Part shown: one piece after another, positions 18,117 to 27,984 of the stretch
Layout: the number at the start of each line of letters is the position of its first letter
How positions within the stretch are numbered: position 1 is the stretch's first letter
Assembly: GCA_030141605.1 (NCBI GenBank)
Contig: JAQGDQ010001634.1
Location: 1 to 31,596, forward strand
DNA: 31,596 bases
DNA from: Tubiluchus corallicola
Taxonomy: Eukaryota > Priapulida > Priapulimorpha > Priapulimorphida > Tubiluchidae
Reading direction: 5' to 3'
Notes under the pieces: generated by a model
What the model saw: only the letters and a program-made list of their open reading frames with translations
Databases searched by the model: none
Told to the model about the DNA's origin: nothing
Program-made: the position numbers and the translations under genes

Positions 18117-21100
18117 AAATATAACAAGGAAAAGTTAGTGTAAACACACAAAAAGAAAAAAATGAGTATGCATAAAATTACAATCATCGCACATAATCGT
18201 ACATGAAAATATCGTTAGTTTTCACATATCCTTCACAGATAATCTTGTAAACATACATTAAATGCATTAATAACTACCTTTGTAACGTTCATGTTACCAA
18301 ACCTTAAAGAGAATCCATACTTTCTTCTTAAGTGACAATGACTATCGTATGTTAAATACAACGTTAATTGAACATTATAACTTTTCGGGTATGAAAGTGT
18401 TAGGCCTACTGGCCGCATTTTATGGTCTCGCGTCCCCATCTCTTTTTTTGATAAAATGGTTTATTTGATTGCTAAAATTTTCTCACCTATTTTGCTGCAC
18501 TAATTAAGAAGAAAATTAATTATTCTTTTTATAATCGAAAAAGTCTTTACACTATTTTACTGATCTAAAAACTGACTTAGCGAGATAAGCTTAGAAAATT
18601 TTACTCGTTTTGGTAATGAACGTCGTTTTCAAAAACCACTTGAAACAATCGTCTCTTCCTTGCAGCACAAGCATTACTTTTAAATTTTGTGCCGAAGAGA
18701 GACAATTCGTAAAGTGGAACCTGTTATTCTATTCTCTGTCATTCGCTTAAATCAAGAGAGGCTCGCTGTTTGTCTCAAAAAGTACAATTGAAAACGTTTT
18801 TGAGATTACGTTAGAAAGCTGCCTTCTCATGATGAAAATGTTTACAATTGCACCTATATTTAAGTTGTTTTTGTCATATTTTAGCTACGTGGGTCGGTGG
18901 CGGTTATACCAATGGCACTGCTGAGATTGTGTTCAAAGATGGACTAATTTGGTGCCAAGCTCCATTTGGTTACGCTATCAGTTTAGTTATAGGTAAGGCA
19001 GTACTTAAAGTGATAAAACCGATTAAGTATTGTCCAAGATTATAGTGTGAAAATCTTCATAATTATTTCCACAGCCATATTATTGTTATGAGCCATGAAG
19101 AATAAGATGAGAAACAATGCTCTTGATGACTGCACATTGTTCTGTGTCTAAACTGAGCAGAGTGTGTGGCGCCATATAGTAACAAAGAAAGAAACATTTT
19201 AAACCGATCTTTCAAAAATTGCCGTTTTCTTAAACCACAGTCCCGCTCAGAGATGTATGGTACCTCCAAGGTCGGATTATCCTATAGGTTAGTATAGGCT
19301 GCAGCCTAGGGCCCTCAAGCTGTAATAGGTAAGATTTGGTAAAAAAAATCTGTTTTTCCAGTAAGGTTGTGTTGAAATATGTGCTAATTTGGTTTGAAAT
19401 AAATAGTAAACTAGCGGTATTTTTTAAAGAATGGTTTATTGACAGACAAAATATAGCTTTTTTAGTTTATTTAAAGAATTTGCATTAAGTTTACTTCAAG
19501 GCACATTGATCTGGAATAATCTAAACACAGACTTAAGAAATCTAACATACAAATCATTTAAGAAACAATAGAAAAAGTCCTTGATTAATGAGTAATGAGT
19601 AACAATATCATATTTACATTGTCAATATTATTCATCTTTTGTTTCTTTGCTTATAGTACATTTTGTGCCCTTTTACTATTATATGCATGGAAAAAGAATG
19701 TTTTGCATGAAGTTTTGTATGCTGATAAGCCCCCCTGATTCAAATAATTATAATTTTGAAATTTGAATTTTGTTTTGCACGTAATTTTGTTAAAATATGC
19801 ACCATGTTGATTTAGAGAACTATGAATAAAAGTCAATCAAATCTCTAGTCAGTAACTTTATTGCATGTATATTATATGATATATTAAAATTGCATGAAGT
19901 AATTTGAGTTTCTAGTACGCATTTAAAATCATTCCGCTGCTTGGCTCTTTTTGTTTGACGTTGCTTGAATGTATTATTGCAATTGCGTTTTTATCTGCTT
20001 TTTTAGGTTGATACTATTTTGATTTCTTATGATTTTATTTTGCACGAAATTTTGGCTTCCAAATAATTCCTACAGTTGATTGGTTCTTTTTTGCTTTTTA
20101 TTGAAATTTGTATTAGTTATGTTTTGCTAAGTATGCAACTGTTATGATTTTTTTCATTTTGAAGTTTTCTTTAGAAATAAGCATAGTAGCAACAGCCACC
20201 TTAACACTGGATGACAGCAGCGATGACCGTATGGTCTCTCTGTCATTCCGTCTCATAATTTTTATTTGAAACTTGTTATTACTTGTATTTGTGATCTCCA
20301 AAGAGACAATAAACTATTTTATTTCTATTTCAAGCTATGTAACTATCACGAAAATAATAATATCACCACTAGAAAATATTTAGGAGAGTAAGGACGATTT
20401 AGAGGGTGGTTCCGTCTAAGTCCCATAATCTCATTAACCCAGAGGGTCACAATCTGGCCCGAGTACCTCTAAATATTATAGTGAAGATTAGCAATAGAAT
20501 GGTTAATTATTATGCCCAACTGTTATAATCTGAATTCCATTATTCAATTAATTGTTTTTGTTTACTCTGCAGGAGGATTGTTTTTTGCTAAAAAGATGAG
20601 GGCTGCTGGTTACGTCACAATGATAGATCCACTACAACAAAAGTTCGGGAGAGTGATGGGAGCCTTGCTCTGTTTTCCACCGCTGCTAGGAGAAATTTTC
20701 TGGTCGGCAGCCATCTTGAAAGCACTAGGTGACGTGAAATAATAACAACTGCTATAAAAACACATGGCATGTGTCTTATGACCTGATTTCAGTGTTAATA
20801 AGAAAGCTTTTGTAATGACGAGAAATATGAGGAAAATTTTTGTACACCGTCTCCTAATTCCAACTTGTTTATCATTACTGTTTTATTAGCAGAAATTTTG
20901 AAAATTTTTTTTTAGATAACTTTAATGCTTTTTTTGAATATTGCCAAATTTTGAATGATAATCTGTCTGTATCCTGTTCCATGCTTGCCCATTTTGTCCT
21001 GCACAAGCTGGCTCATCTAGTTCCATTTTTTCTGCTTGTTCCATCTCACGATGTCCTATTAAGTAACCTTCTCTACCCTGTATCAAATCAGCCCAACACG

Positions 21101-23476
21101 AATTACTGTGTACGTTGTGTTTTGCCCTTATCAACATTGTACTAAACTCATTGTCTTTCTCCTGTTTTGTCGTGTCCTGTCCTGTCCTGTCCTGCCCCGT
21201 CCCATCTTATCCTATTCCATCCTGATTCATCCAATGCCCACTTTACCTCTGGCCTGTCCAGTCATCTTTTCAACCTGAGGTTAAACTCATTCAAGTCAAA
21301 TTCTTCAGGTGCAACGTTGACTATAATTCTGGATCTTGATCAGAGAATCTCAGTGGTACTGTCAACATGTATAGCCGTTATCTACACTCTGCTGGGAGGA
21401 CTGTTGTCAGTTGCGTACACTGATGTTGTACAGCTTTTTTGCATATTCTTTGGATTGGTAAAGCTACACATTTCTTATGTTAGCGAAATTAAGCAAAATA
21501 TATTATCAAGACAAATCGGCATAAACTAACATTGTTCAGTTCTACTGATAAACAGGGTTCCCACAGAATTTTAAAATAAATTTCCTTGACTTTTCCATGA
21601 CCAAAATATCGATTTTCCATGATTACGATAAGAAGAAATTCAATATCAGCATACATATTCTCGCATTTCATACACGTACTGATGTAATATAATGTGTCGA
21701 CCAATCCCTGTAAATATTTTTTCTGCTGTGAACACATTACAACTATGTTGATATTTTCAGTGGCTTTCTGTTCCTTTTGCAATAATGCATCCAGCTGTGA
21801 ACAGTCTTACCTACAGTAAAAAGGAGTGGTATGGATCTCTGAACTTACACTGGGCTGGCGTTTGGGTTGACGGTGCTCTGCTTTTAATCTGTGGTGGTGT
21901 TCCCTGGCAGGTAACCAACCGCTACGTATTAGAATGTAACAAAGTTCTGAAGCAATGTATTTGAATTTGAGCAATACCCCTACTCAGATCTATTGTTTAG
22001 TGCAGACTTAAATACCAAAATACAGCACAACAAACAGACATCTCCAGGAAATATTCTCACTATGCAGTGAAAGAGGCAATCGACACGAGCCCTGCTTAGT
22101 TTAACGTATTGGTTTTGATTACTCGTATCCCTTTTCACGTTTTGTAATGGTATTGCCTAGTATTTTTCAGGTATACTTTCAAAGAGTATTAGCAGCCAAG
22201 ACTCCAGATATGGCCAAAGCATTATCCATAGTTGCAGGGGTGGGTTGTGCGATTATGAGCGTACCACCTATTATAATCGGCATTATAGGAGCAGAAACTG
22301 GTAAAACAATTATATATATTTGAAGATTACAAGATAACTTATAACTTGGAAATCAGTAAAAATGCTATTATAACTGACTTTCGTGAGACAGTTTATTGTA
22401 ATTATGGATGACTTATCGAACAACGTTAATTTTCATGCAAATTACAATTTCTCACTTTTCTTTTCTTAACAGACTGGACAGAAACAAATTACAGGGGAGC
22501 CATTCCTATACCAGATGAAGATAAAGGGTTGATACTGCCCATAGTTCTACAGTATCTCACTCCAGTATCAGTCGCATTCTTTGGTCTGGGCGGTGTATCA
22601 GCTGCAGTTATGTCATCCTCGGATTCGTCATGCTTAAGCGGAGCATCCATGTTTTCAAACAACATTTTTGATGTATTTTACAGAATTATCAAGAAAAAGG
22701 AGGTATAATTATGTCAATACATGAATACATGATGCTTCATTAAAACTTTATAGAATTATAATGTGCAAATTATTCTTAGTATATGTTCTTCTCAAAAATA
22801 GAAACAATCTAGATGTCGACTTGCTTCACTATCATCATGGTTAAATATTAAAATGGTTAAAAATAAATCAATCTCCTTTGTCTTCTTTCAGCCCAGCGAA
22901 AAACTAAAGTTGTGGATTATTCGTGGTGGGATTGTAGTTGTGGGCATACTGGCCATGTCTCTAAGTCTCACCATTTCGTCGATCTATGGACTGTTTTTTC
23001 TCTGCTCAGATCTTATCTACGTCATTTTATTTCCTCAGCTGGTTTCCGGTGTGTTCCTGAAATTCACAAACACATACGGATCAGTAGCCGGTTACGTTGT
23101 GGGTTTTATTCTTCGTGTTGGAGGAGGAGAGCCATTGCTTGGGCTCCCACCCTTCATCAGGTACCCCTTTTTTGATGAAACAGACGGCCAGTTATTCCCT
23201 TTCAGAACATTTTCCATGTTAATCAACTTGTTTTTGCTATGTACCGTTTCTCTGCTAACATCTAAGTTTTTTGAGAGAAACACAGAGCTAAGCCGCTGGG
23301 ACATATTCAACATACAAACACATAAGGGAAACCAGCATGAGGGGAATGATTTACAACATTTACCAGTAAAAGAGAACATGGAAGGTGGGAAACAGAAGTC
23401 GCCAATAGTGCTACTGAGTGTGCAAAAGCCATTATACAGTGGCATGACAAACACTTCATTTCAGAACACCGGATAG
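16044..23476 (+). CDS. SLC5A7: High-affinity choline transporter (CHT1/SLC5A7 family), 8 exons, 560 aa
   Basis: Na+/Cl--dependent choline uptake into cholinergic terminals, the rate-limiting supply step for acetylcholine; plasma and synaptic-vesicle membrane, SLC5 fold with 13 membrane segments. Exons by GT-AG boundaries: 16044-16218, 18885-18992, 20573-20728, 21309-21457, 21761-21910, 22171-22300, 22473-22702, 22892-23476; all phases join to one 560-codon frame ending TAG. Motifs match animal CHT1 throughout: [14 protein letters not shown] (59-72), [20 protein letters not shown] (96-115), GEIFWSAAI (135-143), [17 protein letters not shown] (180-196), [13 protein letters not shown] (241-253), DWTET (290-294), [20 protein letters not shown] (311-330), [14 protein letters not shown] (337-350), [19 protein letters not shown] (398-416), [11 protein letters not shown] (425-435), GGGEPLLG (443-450). 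Length is close to the vertebrate protein (about 580). E446 corresponds to the glutamate known to matter for human CHT1 (E451). F86 replaces human I89. The C-terminal tail (about 500-560) is hydrophilic and diverged. Introns are 172 to 2666 bp. Confidence 0.96.
16491..16587 (+). repeat. (CTAC)n microsatellite
   Basis: An almost uninterrupted tetranucleotide run of about 20 units followed by a few variant units (CCAC, CTGC), inside intron 1. Confidence 0.95.
16955..17395 (+). mobile_element. Repeat family B, copy 1
   Basis: Aligns with the reverse complement of 26505-26925 over about 430 bp. Shared landmarks in order are ATAAAAAGTAT(G/A)CAT, AAAGCATTTCTG, TAATAGATTAAAAAC, GGCGAGCTC/GTGAGCGAGC, GA(T/A)GACATCA-like, TTCAACAGCA, GCGAAAATTGAAG-like, TGCAGGCGCTAG and AACTAGC. 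Neither copy has an obvious ORF, so it is a non-autonomous dispersed repeat of undetermined class. This copy sits in intron 1 of the transporter gene. Confidence 0.75.
18078..18114. repeat. (TA)n microsatellite
   Basis: About 18 TA units in intron 1, self-complementary and able to extrude as a hairpin. Confidence 0.95.
18993..20572 (+). other. Intron 2 of the choline transporter
   Basis: A 1580-bp intron, donor GTAAGG and acceptor CTGCAG. It contains a short inverted-repeat element at 20367-20483. At about 19263-19330 there is a segment including GCTGCAGCCTAGGGCCCTC, which looks like a terminal fragment of a dispersed DNA element; I cannot assign it. No gene is seen. Confidence 0.8.
20367..20483. 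mobile_element. Short inverted-repeat element, ~117 bp
   Basis: The left end CACTAGAAAATATTTAGGAG and the reverse complement of the right end (CACTATAATATTTAGAGGTA) form imperfect terminal inverted repeats of about 20-24 bp around a GC-richer centre. This is consistent with a very small MITE in intron 2. No target duplication is evident. Confidence 0.45.
20729..21308 (+). other. Intron 3 of the choline transporter
   Basis: A 580-bp intron, donor GTGACG and acceptor TCTTCAG. It contains a short (TCCTG)n run at about 21174-21200, which gives rise to a spurious open frame continuing into exon 4. Confidence 0.85.
21458..21760 (+). other. Intron 4 of the choline transporter
   Basis: A 303-bp intron. 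At about 21573-21615 it has a segment reading TTCCTTGACTTTTCCATGAC. It resembles a dispersed animal repeat fragment, but this is only recollection. Introns 5, 6 and 7 (260, 172 and 189 bp) hold nothing recognisable. Confidence 0.7.
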
Positions 23477-23627
23477 TTAGTAAAGTAGTAAACGTATTGT
23501 CAATGTATTGAAAAATTGCCATTTTTTGGAAATCATACAATATTCACAAGACGATGATAATGACGATATTTATGCTTTATTTGTATTTTATATAATTATC
23601 ATTTTTCTGGCCGTCATTCAGTGAGCA

Positions 23628-23633
23628 AATAAA
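23628..23633 (+). terminator. Poly(A) signal of the choline transporter gene
   Basis: AATAAA about 150 bp after the TAG stop, followed by a T/G-rich stretch (GTGCGGTTTTTTATTT) from about 23655, the usual arrangement for mRNA 3'-end formation. It implies a short 3' UTR. Confidence 0.7.
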
Positions 23634-24554
23634 ATACCAAGTTATTAGCCAATTGTGCGGTTTTTTATTTCTTCACATGAGAAAATCAAGTTCCCGACAA
23701 TTTTGAGCTGTTTACAATATTCTTGTGTTGCTAACTGCTTTTGCAGTAGGGATGTGACTGAATTACTATCAATTACTATACGATCAAAAGCCATGCAGCA
23801 AGATACTGTGTGATAGGAATACTATAAATAACGTAAGATCTGTGTGAGATTTGAAGCTACGTGTCATAAACTGTTGAAGTCTTGTAGCACAAACCTGAAT
23901 GGACGAAAAGTCAGTTGCTTTTATGAATGTATACAGCTTTCGATACATATATACACATATATGCATATACATATGCACATGTGCACATACATATGTCCAG
24001 CGAAAAAACCAAGACATTTTCTGATTTTAAGTCTTTCCTGTCCATTTTTTCTAGAATTTATACTCCTCAGATTAAGAAAACGCGAATCGCTCCTCGATCA
24101 TAGTGGGCAGTGAATAGATTTCATGGGATGCACTCTGCTTCCAGCAGTTAGCATTTTCTGCAACTTAACTAATCAGTTTTACTGGAACACCATGGTAAGT
24201 GTTTTATGACACTTCATAAACAAGTCACAAGAGAACCTACCCGTACATTATTGATTACAACAAGCTTTTCATTTTTTCTATGTGAAAAATGTTTTTCTAG
24301 GGCTTTGCTGTTATTATATATTTTTTCTTTAATGTTATTATATTTAGAAAATCAATTGACTTGATTTCTCATTCTTACCAAGTAAAGTCTACTTGAATAC
24401 TTGGTCCCCTTATACTTGTCATTGTTACTACAGACATTGTTTACGCTTTGTTTTTCTGTCCACATGACTATCTTGAATCTTAGCGATTTTATCACAGCGC
24501 TTAGTATAAGCAAACTTTTGCAGTCGATGAGCAAAATTTGAAGCTGATACTCAT
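23634..24554. other. Intergenic, alternating purine-pyrimidine tract
   Basis: At about 23940-23998 there is a run of ATATATACACATATATGCAT-type sequence including CATATGCACATGTGCACATA, nearly self-complementary and alternating in purine and pyrimidine. No gene is supported in the rest. Confidence 0.5.
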
Positions 24555-25100
24555 TCACATGTGAAACTCTTCAACTATTGTTAGGCTATGACCAGTTGAT
24601 TCAGAATATAGAGTTGATCCAATTCCACTATCACGTAGCAAAGAACCAACATTTAAACTACATGAGGTTACCAACATGGAAGGAACATTTATATTATCCA
24701 CAAGCAAATTCTCAGTTGCAGTAACATTCTCTGTATCAACTTGCAGACACAAATTATACTTGTTAGTGATAGCCTTACCAGTTGAACAATGGCCTCTAGT
24801 TTTCATTTCTTTCAACTTTTCTCAACAACAGATGTAATTATCAAAAGCAAAATTTTGAAAAATGTATTTTTTTCGACTAGACAAGCGACAATGGGGATTA
24901 ATCAAATTTTGCTTTACATTGTTATTAGGTCTCACCTGGTAAATGTTTAACAAACAGTGTCTCTTCTTACAGGTTTTTCATCACGCTTTGATGCAGCAGT
25001 TTTTGTTTGTAGAACAACACCATCTACGTGATTCGACAAACATGAGTTCACAGTTTTATTTTCAGACAAATTCGCAGTAGCAGTACATGGCTGCTATATA
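24555..25100 (-). pseudogene. Unassigned minus-strand coding-like segments
   Basis: Two open stretches on the minus strand lie downstream of the MCM9-like fragment. The first (about 25100-24974) reads CTATANLSENKTVNSCLSNH and on to KRDEKP, with a possible donor CCT|GTAAGA. The second (24815-24555, TGA-type end after FHM) reads TVTATENLLVDNINVP-like sequence in its middle. The two resemble each other over about 25 residues, and at the DNA level 16 of 18 bases match (ACTGCTACTGCGAATTTG against ACTGCAACTGAGAATTTG). They could be C-terminal tail exons of the same decayed gene, or chance open frames. No domain is recognised. Confidence 0.25.
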
Positions 25101-25251
25101 CAGCAATTCCAGAATTTGTTCGTATTACAATATTTTCTATTTCGTAACAGTCAAATATAAAGATAAATATCAACAAAATATAGTGATAACAGTTAATAAA
25201 TTGATGTGAATACCAAGCAAATTCCATGGTGATCTGTAGCTTTTAAGTTAC

Positions 25252-25378
25252 CTTAGCAACACTAGTAGTTTGCTGTTCCATAACCTCATGCGCTGTCCTA
25301 TTCACGGATGCTGCTGAATTCATCAATGCAGCAAACACCTCCGTCAGCCAGAACAAGAGCACCTGTCTTAAGCTGCCA
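25252..25378 (-). pseudogene. MCM helicase fragment, most like MCM9, decayed
   Basis: The minus strand reads WQLKTGALVLADGGVCCIDE, then FSSIRE, a TAG stop, and after a frame change HEVMEQQTTSVAK, ending at AAG|GTAACT, which looks like a splice donor. This is the Walker B segment of the MCM AAA+ domain: the hydrophobic strand plus DEF, then the HEAMEQQ(T/S)IS(V/I)AK helix that is invariant in the family. FSSIRE in place of FDKM, and SVAK, favour MCM9 over MCM2-7. The damage is a TAA just before W, an in-frame TAG, and a deletion of a few bases that shifts the frame where the residues between D and H should be. No Walker A or arginine-finger sequence is found nearby, so this is a lone relic exon and not a working gene. 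Confidence 0.72.
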
Positions 25379-25828
25379 TTAACCTCTATGCTGTATTATA
25401 ATCAGATTAAAAGCAGTAATTACAAAACCGGGGAGTTGTAAGTGCTGCTACAAGAGCAACAGTCAAGCACACTTAAATGTAAGCAAACAGTGCGGTAAGA
25501 AAAAGTGTGAAACTGGTTTTATAATCCTAATTGGCCCACTGAACGCAGTAACTGATTAATTATTTTCCTGTTTTGTTCTCAAACTGAAACTACGCTACTG
25601 GTTGCAGTTCAACAGTGACTATTCTAGGTATGTACAATTCAATTTGACTTTAATATTCCACTAATGACAAATGACACCAAGTTTTCAATTACGCATTTTG
25701 GGCAGAAAGCTGCACAAGATTTCAATGCATCAATGCAATTCAACAAGTTAGATGTTGAAAAGACATCAGCAAATGCGTAAGCAATAATGAGTAATAAAGT
25801 GTGTATGTATGTATGTAGGTGCATGTAG
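25379..25828. other. Intergenic, no feature recognised
   Basis: Upstream of the MCM fragment on its strand, searched by eye for the Walker A exon (GDPGTGKS type) and not found. A short GTAT run occurs at about 25800-25820. Confidence 0.4.
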
Positions 25829-26470
25829 GTGCTGGGTCCACACTTCTTCAGTACCCTTTTGTTCAATCCGTTAGCTGTTAGGCTAATTACTGGAAGCGTG
25901 ACATCTTTCTTAATGTGTGCATATTCAAAACACATTATGTATATATATAATGTGTGTTGAATATGCACACATTAAGAAAGGTATATATATATATCACTAG
26001 TATCTCTTATAGGTGATCCTGATTAAATGTGTGCTATTAGGGTGAGAATTCATACCAGCTCTGCAAGGTTGGGCCAATAGCTCAAATGGTAGAGCAACCT
26101 GCTGTGTAAGATCCTCCTGGTTGATCCACACTTTTTCAATGCTCCCTTCTTCAGTTATTTAGCCACTAGGCTAACTGATGGTAGGCACTAATGAGTTTCT
26201 TAATGTGTGTATCAAAAGAGAGTGAACTATCACTGTATTAGATAAGTGTAAGTGACTGATTGTATACTACTAGGGTAAGAATTGAGACCAGCTCTACTAC
26301 TTGGTGGCTCAGTAGCTCAACTGAATTGCGGAGGATTCTGGGTTCAAGTCCTGGTTCAGCCACAATTTTTCAGTGCCTATTCCTTCAGTTAAATAGCCAT
26401 CGGGTTTATTGTTTTAAGTCTGGGTGCCCTTTAATGTATGCCTTCAGTAATGCTTTATCAAAAGTAAACA
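25829..26470 (+). mobile_element. tRNA-derived SINE, tandem array of ~233-bp units
   Basis: Two units start with CTATTAGGGTGAGAATT (26034) and CTACTAGGGTAAGAATT (26267), a 233-bp period. A 5'-truncated third lies upstream from about 25829. Each unit contains a tRNA-like part: in unit 1 AATAGCTCAAATGGTAGAGC (A box like) and GGTTGATCC; in unit 2 CAGTAGCTCAA and GGTTCAAGTCC (B box) ending CAGCCACA. A tRNA-unrelated tail follows (TTTTTCA(A/G)TGC, CCTTCAGTTA, TTAGCCACTAGGCTAA, TTTCTTAATGTGTG). The cloverleaf is degenerate and the tail is conserved between copies, so this is a SINE and not a tRNA gene. Confidence 0.75.
25905..25980. repeat. Near-perfect 76-bp palindrome
   Basis: Arms of 34 nt (25905-25938 and 25947-25980) around an 8-nt GTATATAT centre. 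The left arm starts CTTTCTTAATGTGTGCATAT and the right arm ends with its reverse complement; only one base differs across the arms. The left arm is the normal end of the SINE tail, so the right arm is an inverted duplicate of it. It could extrude as a cruciform or form a stable RNA hairpin. Confidence 0.95.
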
Positions 26471-26504
26471 ATCATTATTAAAGTAAAATCATATGCAAAA
26501 CCTT

Positions 26505-26925
26505 TGCTCGGCTAGTTGTTTGCTGTGACATGCATTTTGCCGTTTGCTAGTTAGCTGGGCACTAGCGCCTGCATCTCGAAAATACAGTCAATATATCTCA
26601 CAGATGAGATGTGTTCAGTTGTGATATAATTCACACGTTTGAGATCATATGCTGCACGAACACAGCAATAAATTTGAAAGTTAAATTTGAAAACTTAAAA
26701 TTTGTGTATTACAATGAATGTCATACAGTAGCACTGCGCTTTAATTTTCACTTTCACAAACACGTTCTACGTGCTCGCGTATGTTTGTGCTGTTGAAAAT
26801 TATGTTCAGTTATGACGTCTTCACTAACTGAGCTCGCCTGCCGTTAATTACGTTTTTAATCTATTATTTAATTTCCAGAAATGCTTTAGTGTTATTATAG
26901 GCGTTGAAATGTATACTTTTTATAG
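26505..26925 (-). mobile_element. Repeat family B, copy 2 (inverted)
   Basis: Reverse complement of the intron-1 copy at 16955-17395, sharing the same ordered blocks (TAATAGATTAAAAAC, TTCAACAGCA, GATGCAGGCGCTAG, AACTAGC). The pair lies in opposite orientation on either side of most of the choline transporter gene. A 61-codon plus-strand frame at 26611-26796 lies within the repeat and is not a gene. Confidence 0.75.
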
Positions 26926-27984
26926 TACTTCAAAGTGGGGTAGGACGCGAATCATCTGGTTTTCCTTTAAGTGTGATTTCTTTCATATGAATGCACAGAT
27001 ATATAGGTTTTTTTAGACTAATCAATAATTGTTACAAAAAATTTAAATGTAAAAACATGTATTTTGTAAAGAAAACACAATTGGTTTGAAATTGGTAACC
27101 CAGAATTTGTCCCAGACCAGAGTGAAAGCAACAACAGTGGGCAGCATAATTTGATAATTATTAAAGGTCACAATGTGTTTTCAGAAGTTCACAATAGTCT
27201 AGCTGTCACATTTTATTGAAAACTGAAACACAATGTAAAATAAATGCGCGTACTTAAAGTTTGTCAATGAACTCACGCGTGAACTAACCGAATGTTAATT
27301 CAGTAATACTATAAATTGTTATAAAGGACAAACTGTAATATCATAAAGTAAATTCATACAAACTCCACCATTGCAGCTTGGGGAGCCTGCTTGCAATTAA
27401 CCTGTACAGGTTTTACACTTTAAAAAGTCCAAAAAATCTGATGCATATCAAGTTTTTAAAAATTAGCTACATGTTAGCTTGCTGGCTAGCTTGGCTAGCA
27501 AAGTAGTAATATAAACACTCGAGATCGCATCTTACTAATGCAAAAGTTTACAATGTGTCACAAAATTTAAAGTTAAATAATAATACTGTAAATCACAAAA
27601 CTCAAGAAATGCCAACAACTTTCGTTACGACTCAAACCAAAAACGCATTTCACATTCATGTAGCACAACTGACTATGAATGGAATACCTAAGCAACAGTT
27701 CTACTAGCACTTGCACAAGTGCAGATAAGAAGATTTTTAATAAATGTTGTGCTAGCAAGATACATGTAAATGACATAATATCCTGTTGGTCAGCACTGCC
27801 AAGTCCTTCTGCAAAAATATGTTACTTCTAGTCCTTGAACTAATTTTGTCATTTTAGCTGAATTAGAATTTTATAACCTTAAAACTTTAAAGCTTGGCTG
27901 AATTATTTTTATAGGCACCATCTGCTTATGGACAGGCACTACGTTTAATACCCTGCAGGAGAAATAATAGAATACTATTCTAAA
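26926..27984. other. Intergenic, no gene seen
   Basis: AT-rich unique sequence. Minor features are a short GCTAGCTTGGCTAGC palindromic stretch near 27485 and a possible splice acceptor TTTTTATAG at about 27906-27914 that could feed the frame at 27985. No recognised features. Confidence 0.4.

Larger units (their letters stand above)
16219..18884 (+). other. Intron 1 of the choline transporter, repeat-bearing
   Basis: A 2666-bp intron, donor GTAAGT and acceptor TTTTAG. It holds the (CTAC)n microsatellite, repeat family B copy 1, a (TTA)n run at about 18020-18040 and a (TA)n run at 18078-18114. A piece near 18386, CGGGTATGAAAGTGTTAG, resembles the reverse complement of the piggyBac-like terminus at 4246, but no partner end is found. 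No independent gene is supported inside it. Confidence 0.85.

Noticed and set aside
18386-18403. CGGGTATGAAAGTGTTAG as a piggyBac-like terminus
   Set aside because: Close to the family end (reverse complement), but TTAA is mutated and no partner end was found in intron 1.
21167-21529. 120-codon frame starting in the TCCTG repeat
   Set aside because: Only its part from 21309 to 21457 is coding (exon 4 of the transporter); the start is intronic microsatellite.
23092-23540. Minus-strand frames of 77 and 120 codons over the last transporter exon
   Set aside because: Antisense to a well-supported exon; no recognisable domain.
26303-26375. Possible functional tRNA gene with B box GGTTCAAGTCC
   Set aside because: The A-box half is degenerate, the acceptor stem is not convincing, and the sequence recurs with a shared non-tRNA tail at 233-bp spacing, as in a SINE.
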